This document shows positions 21,902-31,243 of a DNA stretch of 64,000 bases, piece by piece (the stretch's first letter is position 1; every line of letters starts with the position of its first letter). Source of the DNA: Planococcus citri. Lineage: Eukaryota > Arthropoda > Insecta > Hemiptera > Pseudococcidae. The DNA is taken from contig NC_088681.1 of the NCBI RefSeq assembly GCF_950023065.1, forward strand, positions 2,046,001 through 2,110,000, in the 5' to 3' direction. The position numbers were made by a program, and so were the translations under genes. A model generated the notes under the pieces. It saw only the letters and a list, made by a program, of their open reading frames with translations. It searched no databases and was not told the origin of the DNA.

Positions 21902-24900
21902 CTATTTAATTTCACTCAGTAATCTGTCTCTCTGCTCTATAAACGTCTCTTTCGGTAAGGCTTTCGTCAGGATATCAGCGTCTTGGTCAGCTGATCTAAC
22001 CCACTCTAAAGTGACTTGATTCTCGATTACAGCATTCAAAATATAATGCATCTTGATCTCTGTAACGTGTTTCAACGTTGGTGCTCCAGGTTTGTTTGCA
22101 CACGTAAGGGCTGGAATGTTATCTCCGTGAATGACGTATGGTCGGTAATCTTCTCCGGTGGCTCTCGTCAGGGATGCGTTTACACCTATGCAATCAACTA
22201 AACATGAATTAATCGCGATATATTCGGCTTCACACGTCGAATTGGCTACTAAGCCCTGTCGTTTACTGGACCATTTAACCAGATCTCCGTTGAGTCGAAT
22301 TACTATGCCGGCAGAAGATTTCTTCGTGTCGTCGCAATCTCCAAAACTTGCATCACAATAAGCATCGATTCCTTTTCCGGTTCCAGTATACACCAACCCT
22401 AGGTTTCGGGTACCTCGTAGATATCGAAAAACTTGCTTAACTTCCTGCCAATCCTGTTGTGTTGGATTTCCTTGCTTTCTGCTTAGCCAATTTACTGCAA
22501 ACGCAATATCCGGTCTCGTAGCGTTGCTCAGGTACAATAAACTGCCAATCGCTTCTCTGTATGGAAAAGGTGCTCCGTCAAACTTCGCTTTTGGTTTCGG
22601 ATTTTGTTGACGTCGTCTCTCTCGCTTATTCGGTTTATTCTTTTTCGGTTTCTCTGTCTTATTCTTTTGGCTTTTCGGCTGCATTGGAATCTCTGTCGAA
22701 TACGCATTCTCCATGTTAAATCTCTTCAAGATTTCATCACAATACTCAGCTTGGTCTAACGTTAAAGTATTCTGTACTTTGTCTCTCTGTATTCGTAATC
22801 CAAGGAATTTCTTAGGCTCTCCCATATCTGTCATCTTGAAAATACTTTTCAGTTTTTCCACGTACTTCTCTAAAATCTTTGCATCGTTCCCAGCAAATAT
22901 CATGTCGTCCACGTAGATGATCAGTATGCCTTGAAACTTGCCTTTCCGAATCCAAAATAGGCAAGGGTCATTGACGTCGGCTTCGAATCCTAATTCTCTC
23001 AGTTTTTCAGCAAACTTTCGGTTCCAACATTTGGGGCTCTGTTTCAAACCATATAATGATTTTTCCAGCTTAAATACGAACTCCTTTTTCTCTTCGTCTG
23101 ACATGTCAACACAGTCAGGGATTTCCATGTAGGTTTCCTCTTCCAAATCTCCGTTAAGAAAAGCTGTCGTTACATCGAGTTGTCTGGCGTGAAGTTTCAA
23201 TCTGTTTACTACTGAAAATACTACTCGTACAGTGGTCAATCTGGATACTGGCGCGTATATCTTCGAAATCGCCATACTCCGTTTGTCTTTAAATCCTCTG
23301 GCTACTAACCTGGCTTTATATCTCACGTTTCCTTTGGTATCGATCTTCCTCTTGAATACCATTGTGGAATCAACAATCATATGTCTCTTATCTCTGGTGT
23401 CTCTGGGTCTCGGTACAACTTTCCATACTCCGTTATCCTCCATCGATTTCAACTCAGCATCAACTGCTTCCTGCCAATAATGTCTCTCTGTTGATTTCAT
23501 CGCTTGCTTATACGTCGTTGGGTCGGAAATAATATTCGTAATAAGCGCGAAAGCATTCAAATCCTTCGTATCTTCGGTTAGTTTATGATACTTTTTCAAT
23601 TTCTCAATCTCAGCGTCGAAGTGTTCCTTTATCGAAAAATCTGTCTCAATTTCCTTCGCGGTGAGAGCTCCTAGATCAACTTCCTCTTCAATCCACTCTG
23701 TGTCGGAATCACTCTCTGTCTTATCATCTGGGTCACACAGGATCGATAACTTTATATCCGTTTGAGTTTCGATTGATTTCATCTCCGGTTTCGCTCCGAG
23801 ATCTATTGGATCAGTTTGGACTTCTCTGGAGGCTGTACGTAGCCATTTATCAATTATCGTTGGTAACGGTCCTCTTCGAGGTTCGGTTTCAGGTTTCCGG
23901 TAGATTTCCTCGAATTCTTTCAACCATTCTCTTTCAGGTATCTCAGGAACGTACTTCTCTGTTAATCCGTTTATGTCTCTGTAGTTCTTAAATTCAACAC
24001 ATTTCACGTGCGTGGCTCGGATGATCTTATTGGACTGCGGTAGTAGGACTTTATAACCTGTAGCGGTAAAACCAACAAGAACTCCAAGAACGGCGCGCTG
24101 GTCAACTTTCTGTAATGTTGGATCATTTCGGTGTACATACGCAATACATCCGTACCTTCTCATATACTCTGTTCGTAGCGTTACGTCTGGAAAAATCTGT
24201 TTAATTGGTATCCGGTAACCAATACTCGAATGTGGTGCTCTGTTATATATTTGGACTGCCGTTGCTAAAGCTGTATCCCAATGATATTGAGGAACTCCGG
24301 AGTCCAAAAGCATTACTCTGACTTTCGCCATAATCGTCTGATTGAATCGTTCGGCGGTTCCATTGTGTTGCGGTGCTTTTGGCTCGGAGTATTCAATCGT
24401 AATTCCTCTGTGATCGCATAACTGTTTGAACGCAGCTCCAGTATATTCTCCTCCGTTGTCACATCTCAGTGTTGATACTCTCGATCTGCCTCTGGTATAT
24501 TTCTCAACTAAGTTAAGAAACATTAGAAAACATTCAAGAACATCTGACTTATATTGCATCGTGTATGCAATAGCGAATCTACTCGCGTCATCAACGAAAG
24601 TTACGATCCATCTGTGTCGTTTATAAAGCGTCGGTGTTTTCAAGGGTCCCATAACGTCTGAGTGGATTCGATCGAAGATAAACTTTGATTTGTCACGAAC
24701 TTCCTTGAACGGTTTCAATTTCATGTTCGCTAGAATGCAAACTTCACACGAACGAATCTGCTCACGACTTATTTTCACCTTCGCTAACGCTGGACTCGTC
24801 TTCTTTAACTTCATCATACAGTCGTAACTCAAGTGTCCCAATCTGTAGTGCCATCTCATGGCTGGACTGTTTTTAAAATCGACGTAGTTCATGGGTTTCT

Positions 24901-27298
24901 TCACCGTCGATAATCTCTCTACGTTGATTGGTTGTCCCAGTTCTTCGTCTGATATCTCTCTGTTCAATTTGATGTCATCAATCGATTCCGGGCATTGGTA
25001 AACAGGTGAAATAATCTCACGATTTTGCTCCCTCCGTTCTTGAGATCGCTCCCTCCTACCTGGAGAGCTCTCCCTCCGAACTTCTGAGTCTCCTCCTGTC
25101 TCCTTCGATTTCTTTTTCGCCTTCCTCTTCGATTTCGTTCTCTGTTTCACTTCCTTTGGTTCGTTCATCTCTTGTGTATTTTCAGTTTCAGCTGTCGACG
25201 TTGATGGTAAATTCTCTGTTTGAACCTTTCTCCTCTTTATACTCTTCGACGTATTGGCACTGCTGCAACTTGGTCTCGTCGGCGAATGAGGTCTCTTTTT
25301 GGGTTTCTCCTTTGTCGTCGTATTCATCGCGATTTCACGATCTCTGGTTCGAATACGGAATTCCCAATATGGTCTCTTATATTCTCCGGCTAAAATAACC
25401 TTCGTCGAAACTGGATCAATGATGGACGCGTGTTTATTGGTGAGTAAAATCTCATACCCAAGATCTACAAATTTCCTTAGCGAAAGTAAATTCTCTGTCA
25501 ACCTTGGTACAGCTAAAACGTCTGTCAAATGAACTTGCGAGTTACACACTTCACTCATTCCTAAGATCATACCTCTCTTATTCGAACTCAGTAACGCACT
25601 CGGATCTCCGTTCGCACCTTGAATAGGGTGTACATACTCTGTGGACTGGGTCAAATACTCTGGGTTGTTTATAAAATGGGAAGTAGCTCCCGTATCACCT
25701 AAGAAAGTGACATGCTTACCTTCCAATACGCGCGTGATCGCCATCGCTGCGTCGTTTAACTCCTCCTGTTGCCTGGTTAACAGGGCCGTCTCAGCTTCCG
25801 GCATTGGTCTTCCCTCGTCTGCTTCGTCGGGAACCTGCTCTCGGTGAAGACGCATTTCGATCTCGGTGAGCCTCTCGTTGACTTTCGTGAAATTTAATTC
25901 CATGATTTGTTTCACGTACATGAAATTAACGGAACGGTAATTTGCTCTCCGTCGATCAATCACTTCTCCGTCGTCGGTTTCCCATACTTCTTCAGTTGGA
26001 ATTTCTGGCCGAATCATCAGGTTTTGCCGGATTATTTCGGGTGTCCGGGGCCGCGGCGCATTCATGTCTTGGCCTAACGAGTTTAAATGCGGCTTCTCTG
26101 TTGTATTGCTCTGTGCCGAACTCGGGCCTGGTTTGTTCCATTCGTCGTCGGTTTTCGCCTCGGATTGGGCCGTCGTATCCATTTCGGCTTCGGCAACCGC
26201 TTTCGTCGACTTAACTTCCCACAACGGTTTTTCCGGCATCGGTGGCGGGGTTGGGGGTTTCGGTGCCGCAATTGTACGATCGAGTTTAATCGGCTTCGTC
26301 GGTTTACGATGTTCAGGGCCTTCTCTGTTCGTATCCGTTTTCTTCGGTGTCCTCGCGTCCCTGCGTGGATTATACACCTTGCCAAGGTTTAAAGGCGATT
26401 TACCGGCGTTCGGATTCTGTTCACGAAACTTTTTGAAGATTTCCTTCGTTGGCAATCCTTCTTTCTTCGCGGCTTTCGTTTGCGTTTTATTCGGACTCGA
26501 TTCTTTCTCCGTTTTGTTCTCCGGCGCCTTAATGCACCCAATTGGGTTCATTTCGATTGGTTTCTCGGTATTCGGCTTCGAAGCGCTGGTGCCTGGCTGC
26601 GGCGTATTCGGAAACTGTAACATTGCCTGTTCTTTCGTATGTTCCAGGTAAAGCGGCTTCGGAACTGGTGGTATTGGCGGAAAACCAGGCGGCGGTTGAA
26701 CCATCGGTTGGCCAATAATGGCTGGTCCGACGGTGTCCAAAAACGACGAATACTCGACGCCGCCTATATCGAATACAGGCTCGATCTCTGTCGGTTTTCT
26801 CGCTTCGACGTTAATCGCGTGAATTCTCAGTTCCACTCGCGTTCTAAACCAAGCCAACATCTGTTCCCACTTGGCGATGTGGTTGTAGATCAATCCAGCT
26901 TGGGTTCCATTGAGCGAGTTAACGTCGATGTCCGGTAATTCCATCAGTAAGAAGGACGTGTACGGCGACTCCTCTTCTATGTACGGGTCTTCAAGCATCG
27001 CAGGAAAATTACGTAACCGTTGCGCTCCCTCCGGTCGAGATCTAGAGCGACCTCGTCCGGGCGGTGATGGACTGCTGGCTGACGAACGCGTTGACGGGCT
27101 CTGTCGATTGTTCTCTGTCCGGGTTTCGTCTCTGTCAGAAGCACTCTGGCTACTCTTGTCGGTTTCCCTCGGGGGGGATGAGCGGCTGCGATGATTTTCG
27201 TCCCGGTTCGGAGATCGGTAACGACTCGATGACTGATGTCTTCGACGATTTTCTTCGATATCATTTCTCGCGTCTCGGTCGAATCTCGGTATACCCAT
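21902..27298 (-). CDS. pol: Copia-like Pol polyprotein (protease, integrase, RT, RNase H), 1798 aa
   Basis: The protein begins with about 500 residues of Arg/Ser/Pro-rich extension. Domains then follow in Copia order: protease (FLGDTGATSHF); integrase zinc finger (HYRLGHLS, CEVC); integrase core with SDVMGP, RCDNGGEYTG and NGTAERFNQ; RT with LDVTTAFLNGDL and YVDDMIFAG; and RNase H with DAYCDASFGD and CEAEYIAI. All catalytic residues I can check are present, and the frame is open to TAA at 21902. The same frame is open upstream of the ATG to a splice acceptor at 27400, so the true start may be earlier. It lies in a different frame from gag, 150 nt beyond the gag stop. Confidence 0.93.
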   Translation of the reverse strand: MGIPRFDRDARNDIEENRRRHQSSSRYRSPNRDENHRSRSSPPRETDKSSQSASDRDETRTENNRQSPSTRSSASSPSPPGRGRSRSRPEGAQRLRNFPAMLEDPYIEEESPYTSFLLMELPDIDVNSLNGTQAGLIYNHIAKWEQMLAWFRTRVELRIHAINVEARKPTEIEPVFDIGGVEYSSFLDTVGPAIIGQPMVQPPPGFPPIPPVPKPLYLEHTKEQAMLQFPNTPQPGTSASKPNTEKPIEMNPIGCIKAPENKTEKESSPNKTQTKAAKKEGLPTKEIFKKFREQNPNAGKSPLNLGKVYNPRRDARTPKKTDTNREGPEHRKPTKPIKLDRTIAAPKPPTPPPMPEKPLWEVKSTKAVAEAEMDTTAQSEAKTDDEWNKPGPSSAQSNTTEKPHLNSLGQDMNAPRPRTPEIIRQNLMIRPEIPTEEVWETDDGEVIDRRRANYRSVNFMYVKQIMELNFTKVNERLTEIEMRLHREQVPDEADEGRPMPEAETALLTRQQEELNDAAMAITRVLEGKHVTFLGDTGATSHFINNPEYLTQSTEYVHPIQGANGDPSALLSSNKRGMILGMSEVCNSQVHLTDVLAVPRLTENLLSLRKFVDLGYEILLTNKHASIIDPVSTKVILAGEYKRPYWEFRIRTRDREIAMNTTTKEKPKKRPHSPTRPSCSSANTSKSIKRRKVQTENLPSTSTAETENTQEMNEPKEVKQRTKSKRKAKKKSKETGGDSEVRRESSPGRRERSQERREQNREIISPVYQCPESIDDIKLNREISDEELGQPINVERLSTVKKPMNYVDFKNSPAMRWHYRLGHLSYDCMMKLKKTSPALAKVKISREQIRSCEVCILANMKLKPFKEVRDKSKFIFDRIHSDVMGPLKTPTLYKRHRWIVTFVDDASRFAIAYTMQYKSDVLECFLMFLNLVEKYTRGRSRVSTLRCDNGGEYTGAAFKQLCDHRGITIEYSEPKAPQHNGTAERFNQTIMAKVRVMLLDSGVPQYHWDTALATAVQIYNRAPHSSIGYRIPIKQIFPDVTLRTEYMRRYGCIAYVHRNDPTLQKVDQRAVLGVLVGFTATGYKVLLPQSNKIIRATHVKCVEFKNYRDINGLTEKYVPEIPEREWLKEFEEIYRKPETEPRRGPLPTIIDKWLRTASREVQTDPIDLGAKPEMKSIETQTDIKLSILCDPDDKTESDSDTEWIEEEVDLGALTAKEIETDFSIKEHFDAEIEKLKKYHKLTEDTKDLNAFALITNIISDPTTYKQAMKSTERHYWQEAVDAELKSMEDNGVWKVVPRPRDTRDKRHMIVDSTMVFKRKIDTKGNVRYKARLVARGFKDKRSMAISKIYAPVSRLTTVRVVFSVVNRLKLHARQLDVTTAFLNGDLEEETYMEIPDCVDMSDEEKKEFVFKLEKSLYGLKQSPKCWNRKFAEKLRELGFEADVNDPCLFWIRKGKFQGILIIYVDDMIFAGNDAKILEKYVEKLKSIFKMTDMGEPKKFLGLRIQRDKVQNTLTLDQAEYCDEILKRFNMENAYSTEIPMQPKSQKNKTEKPKKNKPNKRERRRQQNPKPKAKFDGAPFPYREAIGSLLYLSNATRPDIAFAVNWLSRKQGNPTQQDWQEVKQVFRYLRGTRNLGLVYTGTGKGIDAYCDASFGDCDDTKKSSAGIVIRLNGDLVKWSSKRQGLVANSTCEAEYIAINSCLVDCIGVNASLTRATGEDYRPYVIHGDNIPALTCANKPGAPTLKHVTEIKMHYILNAVIENQVTLEWVRSADQDADILTKALPKETFIEQRDRLLSEIK

Positions 27299-27399
27299 AA
27301 AATCCTCCGGCTGCCGTTCACCGCTGATTAATTGGGCTGCTCCGTAAATTGTATCTCTGATCCGGTTGTCTCGGGAACTATCTCGGTACTTTGCGAATT

Positions 27400-27426
27400 C
27401 TGTAAAATAAATACAACTCTGGTTAG
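27400..27426 (-). promoter_or_regulatory. Putative 3' splice site before Copia pol
   Basis: On the minus strand ACTAACCAGAGTTGTATT runs into TTATTTTACAG: a CTAAC branch-point consensus (27426-27422) about 21 nt before an AG at 27401-27400. The pol frame is open from the exon base after it. This would let pol be made from a spliced RNA and would explain the separate gag and pol frames. The matching donor is not identified. Confidence 0.5.
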
Positions 27427-27447
27427 TGTCTCAACATTACACAGAAA

Positions 27448-29397
27448 CTACTTCTTCGGCTCTGGTTTGGGTGGGGGTTTGTTAGTAACGATTTTCTTCT
27501 TGGGCGGAGTCTTTTGACGATCGCGATTCGAACGAGGCGTATACGGCTTCCTATTGTTCTTCCAATTACTCTGATAACGAGGTTTCCCTCGGTACGGTTG
27601 CCGGTTCCTCTTGGGAGTGTAATTCTGGCCCCTGGGGCGGCGCGAATTATTCCCCCAGTTGGAACGGCTGCGATAAGAATTTCGATTTTTATGGTAATTG
27701 AACCTCGGTTTACGATTATTACTTCTGTGTTTTGATTTACCGTGTTTGTAGAATACGCGGGGGTTGTTGCACGTCGTTCCAAAATGACCCCACTCCGAAC
27801 ATCTGAAACACCTCGGTCCATCTTCCCACTTCGGACATTCATAATCGTAATGATCCGGGTTGGAGCAGTTGTAACAATTGTGATCGGGCGGTCTTGGTAG
27901 GGTATCGGCGTTGTAAGGCGGTCTCGGTTGGGGCTTTCCGTCGCTCCGTCGGATAATCTGTCGGTGACTAGCGTAGTTGGCCTGCTGCGGCCCACCTCTC
28001 CGTTCAGACTCCAGCTGTAACAACAACAACTTAAGGTCAGCGAGACTCGTATGAGGATATTCGCCCTTAGACTTAAGAATAACCCTAAGCTCTGTATAGA
28101 TAGACTCTGTCGCCTCTACTATCCTATCGAAGATCTCTGGCTCGGGAATCTCTTCCCCTTTCGTTTGCATCTTAAAGTCGTAGGTGAGTTCGTCCATACG
28201 CCCAAAGAAAGCGTTGAGAGTTTCCCCTCTACCTAGCATTAACTTGTTGAACTCGGACTTGATCGTACCCCTACTCACGTTCCTCTCTACTCTCCGTAAA
28301 TCGAAAATGGCGTCGATCATCTTCTGTACAGGCGTAATATGCCCTACTCTCGCAAAATAATATTCGTCTAGTCTGTGTAGAACAAGATTACGAAGCTGCT
28401 TCTCCTCGGCTTTCCTCTTGGTCCGTTTCGTGAGATTAATGTTGTAGATCTCAGCATCCAACTGTAGCATTTGATGCCACGTCTCAATTCTCACCTCCTT
28501 TGTCAGTACTTTACGCGTTTCATGATTACTTCGCATCATATTCTCTGTCAGACGGTTTTTCCTACTTGAACGCGTTTTCTTCTCTTTCGACTTCTTGGAC
28601 GATTTCTTCGGTTTCGTCTCAGTTGCTGGCTCACTCTGTGTACCCCTAGTGCCACCCGTTGGTGGAGGGGGAGGCGGTGGATTCTGGGTACTGTTCGATG
28701 CAGCGCCTCCTCCCGTTCCATGATCATCTCCGTTCTCCTCCTCTTCCTCTTCGGAGCTGGAATCAGACGAATCATCATCCGACTCTTCCGAGTCAGATTC
28801 GGAGTCCGAAGAGCTCGCTTCATTTTCCGACGCGTCAGATACCGTTGGTTTTGGCGTCGGGGCGCGAGGTCGTTCAACTTGACGTTGCTGTTCAGGCGCG
28901 GGTCGCGGTCCAGTCTCAGTTTGAACGGTGTTCTCGGTGGCTGGCACAGCATCCGGCATTCTTCTCACTAAGATCGGTTTCTCAGTCTCTGTCTCTTTCT
29001 TTGAGCGCTTTCGTTTCTTCTTCAATGCTTTCTCAACCATCTCATCTTCGGCTCTCAGTGCAAGCAATTTACTCATCGCTTGGTCCATCGCTGCTCTCCG
29101 CTTCGCACCTGGTTCCCAATTCAAAAACGACAATTGAATTTCACCTTCACTCTGTACGTGCGAACTCGTAAACTGGTCCTGATTTGTGCTCGGATGCTGT
29201 ACGGAACTCTGAGATGACGTTGACGGCTGTGATAACGTTGCAACCGTGCGACAATCATTCTTAGGTGGTAGCGGAATTGCTACTGGCACAACATCTCGAT
29301 TAAATGATAACGGACTCTGTTTCTCCGGTGACTTAGACTTTTTCTTTTTCTTCTTCTTTTTCTTTTCTACCTCTCTCGTCGTATTCTCATTACTCAC
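27448..29397 (-). CDS. gag: Copia-like Gag (649 aa) with two CCHC zinc knuckles
   Basis: The N-terminus has a lysine run, then acidic Ser/Glu/Asp stretches and a proline run (PPPPPPP). A capsid-like middle follows, with TWHQMLQLDAEIYNINLTKRT-type sequence, LHRLDEYYFARVGHI and FNKLMLGRGETLNAFFGRMDEL, the typical UBN2/Copia gag pattern. Two zinc knuckles, CYNCSNPDHYDYEC and CFRCSEWGHFGTTC, lie near residues 530-570 (about 27760-27870), followed by a long basic Asn/Arg/Lys/Pro tail. Length is about double that of usual Copia Gag domains. Several overlapping frames on both strands are shadows of the Arg/Ser-rich coding sequence. Confidence 0.9.
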   Translation of the reverse strand: MSNENTTREVEKKKKKKKKKSKSPEKQSPLSFNRDVVPVAIPLPPKNDCRTVATLSQPSTSSQSSVQHPSTNQDQFTSSHVQSEGEIQLSFLNWEPGAKRRAAMDQAMSKLLALRAEDEMVEKALKKKRKRSKKETETEKPILVRRMPDAVPATENTVQTETGPRPAPEQQRQVERPRAPTPKPTVSDASENEASSSDSESDSEESDDDSSDSSSEEEEEENGDDHGTGGGAASNSTQNPPPPPPPTGGTRGTQSEPATETKPKKSSKKSKEKKTRSSRKNRLTENMMRSNHETRKVLTKEVRIETWHQMLQLDAEIYNINLTKRTKRKAEEKQLRNLVLHRLDEYYFARVGHITPVQKMIDAIFDLRRVERNVSRGTIKSEFNKLMLGRGETLNAFFGRMDELTYDFKMQTKGEEIPEPEIFDRIVEATESIYTELRVILKSKGEYPHTSLADLKLLLLQLESERRGGPQQANYASHRQIIRRSDGKPQPRPPYNADTLPRPPDHNCYNCSNPDHYDYECPKWEDGPRCFRCSEWGHFGTTCNNPRVFYKHGKSKHRSNNRKPRFNYHKNRNSYRSRSNWGNNSRRPRGQNYTPKRNRQPYRGKPRYQSNWKNNRKPYTPRSNRDRQKTPPKKKIVTNKPPPKPEPKK

Positions 29398-29608
29398 TAC
29401 GTTCTCTGTGCGTGTCTCAGTGCTGGTTGTCTTCGGAGCCTGATTGCTATTGTTTCTAATAATTTTGTACTGAGTGACAATATCACCTTCATTGTACTTA
29501 GTCGTCTGTCTACTCGAATCTACATTACTCTGTGTACTTACATCTCGATTTGATCTCGACGACTCAGACTTATGGGCTTTTCTTCGGTTACTTTCTTCCC
29601 TTTCCTAG

Positions 29609-29923
29609 TTACCCATTGTTTATATTAATACTAATTACTCTAATTAAATATTCAAAAATTACTCTGAACTTGGTTCGTGTGCTTACTCTGTCTCTCTGGC
29701 GCTGACGTTCAATGTTGGCTTGAATCTCGTTCATTCGTCGCGTTTCAGCTTCTATATCTATCTCGCGTTCCTCACTGGAACGATGACGTCGGTGGCGGCT
29801 TCGGGAGTCTGACCTGGACCGCTTCTGGGCTTTAGACCGGTGGTACCTGTCTTCATCTCGTCTGCTCTTACGGTCATCATCATCTCTACGATGTCTATCA
29901 GCCTGCACGAACAATTGACTCAA
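29609..29923 (-). CDS. Small RS/RD-rich ORF upstream of Copia gag
   Basis: This 104-codon frame encodes HRRDDDDRKSRRDEDRYHR and RSRSDSRSRHRRHRSSEERE followed by a short helix. A donor-like AGA|GTAAGC lies inside at about 29689, so it may be an exon of a spliced element RNA. Splicing from this donor straight to the pol acceptor at 27400 would be out of frame, so its partner is unknown. It could also be leader sequence. Confidence 0.35.
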   Translation of the reverse strand: MSQLFVQADRHRRDDDDRKSRRDEDRYHRSKAQKRSRSDSRSRHRRHRSSEEREIDIEAETRRMNEIQANIERQRQRDRVSTRTKFRVIFEYLIRVISININNG

Positions 29924-30968
29924 ATTAGCGATACTAGGAAGGGCTCAGGTACTTCATGACGTAAGAAAAATAGCACGCAAAAACAGCATCAGCGAAGCAA
30001 ATTTTGAATTAATTAGTCACACTCCTAATTAATTCCAATTCAACACAGAGTCGTTCGGTCCAGTCGGATCACACTTCTCAGCTAGATTTCACTTCTCTGT
30101 GTCGCCTGATTTCTCTGTATGATAGGTTAGCGTTCAGCCTGAACTTACTAGCTAACAACAACAACGATTCTGAAGCCCAAGATTTTCAAAAATTTCCAAA
30201 ATTTCGAAAAATTCTCTAAGTTTTCTCTGACCAAAGAAAAATCGGGCATGACCTTAGGGCGCTCTAACCGTTACGATCACCGAATTAACGTAAACGTATG
30301 TACACAAGCACAAACATAAACTACACTTCTCTGTGATGCTGCCCGTTACTCAAATTGGTCCAAATACGTTGAGAATCGTCGTTTTCTATCATACTAGAGG
30401 TGTGCACATCGTAACGAAAAATGGCAAAAATTTCTCTGTTAGGCAGCCGAAAACTACACAGCATCTCTGTACACGCTATGGCTATTTCAACACACACAAT
30501 ATAAACTCTGCTTTGAATCTCTGAACTAATTTGGCTTAAATTTCAACTCGAATAACGGCGTATTACTACCCGCGAACACGTGTGTGGATCTTGGACTCAC
30601 AGATCTCATTTCTACGTAATATTTTCATAAATCATAATTCACATCATCTCCGGAACTCTTTTATACGTATTATAAACGTCTCATCTTATTAAATTCTCGG
30701 AAAAATTCACCACTGGAACTCTTTTTAATACTCTGACGCCGGTTCCACACGTGTTGCGTCATCTTTCCATCTCTGTAGCCAAAATCTCTGTGTGTGTGAA
30801 AATCGCCATTTCGAGTACTTTGATACTCAGAACGCATAATTAAGCCACTTTTAAAAGCATAATAAGCATAATTACTAATAAATAGAAATAAATACTGAGA
30901 TTTCGAGGCATCCAGCAACATGGCGAACATGTGCTGGCCGCTCTCGTCACCATCAGCTCTGCATACCA
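29924..30968 (-). other. Copia 5' leader with primer binding site
   Basis: This 1-kb leader has no long frame. On the minus strand TGGTATGCAGAGC directly follows the 5' LTR (30968-30956). It resembles the tRNA-iMet-type Copia primer site TGGTATCAGAGC with one extra base. CAGAGA words are frequent on the element's sense strand here, as in its genes. Confidence 0.6.
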
Positions 30969-31241
30969 TGATATCGGCGAGAACTTGAGTAATTGATAAT
31001 TACGAAATAACGAGTCGACACGGAGAATATTAATTAACCAATTAATATATTAATCAAATAAAACAATACTTCATCAAACAACAAAATAATACTCGGATAC
31101 ACGGAGAACACATCTAACACGTAGTATAACAAAACAGCAAGTGCGAATAGTTACACGAGCGTACGTAGCTCGTAGCGCAGCAGGGCCGCGTTACACGGGC
31201 GGAGTATCTCTGTGTTGAGGAGCGCAGCCTGGCGGCTAACA
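30969..31241 (-). repeat. 5' LTR of the Copia-like element
   Basis: Starts TGTTAGCC and ends ATATCA on the minus strand. It pairs with 21003-21275, with one difference. The target duplication GTGCT follows at 31242. Confidence 0.95.
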
Positions 31242-31243
31242 GT

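Larger units (their letters stand above)
21003..31241 (-). mobile_element. Copia-like LTR retrotransposon nested in the Ty3/gypsy-like pol
   Basis: LTRs at 21003-21275 and 30969-31241 (273 bp; on the minus strand TGTTAGCC...ATATCA) differ at one base (21074 G, 31040 A). The 5-bp target duplication GTGCT is at 20998-21002 and 31242-31246. The pol order protease, integrase, RT, RNase H defines Ty1/copia. At 10.2 kb it is about twice the usual Copia length, because gag is a separate 649-codon ORF, pol has a long N-terminal extension, and extra ORFs flank both. All major ORFs are open, so the copy may be active. Confidence 0.95.

Noticed and set aside
26064..26651. 195-codon plus frame with hydrophobic composition
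   Set aside because: Antisense shadow of the Arg/Ser/Pro-rich start of Copia pol.
27423..27995. 190-codon minus frame rich in Thr, Ile and Arg
   Set aside because: Alternative frame of the basic 3' part of Copia gag; no domain, and gag itself is well supported.
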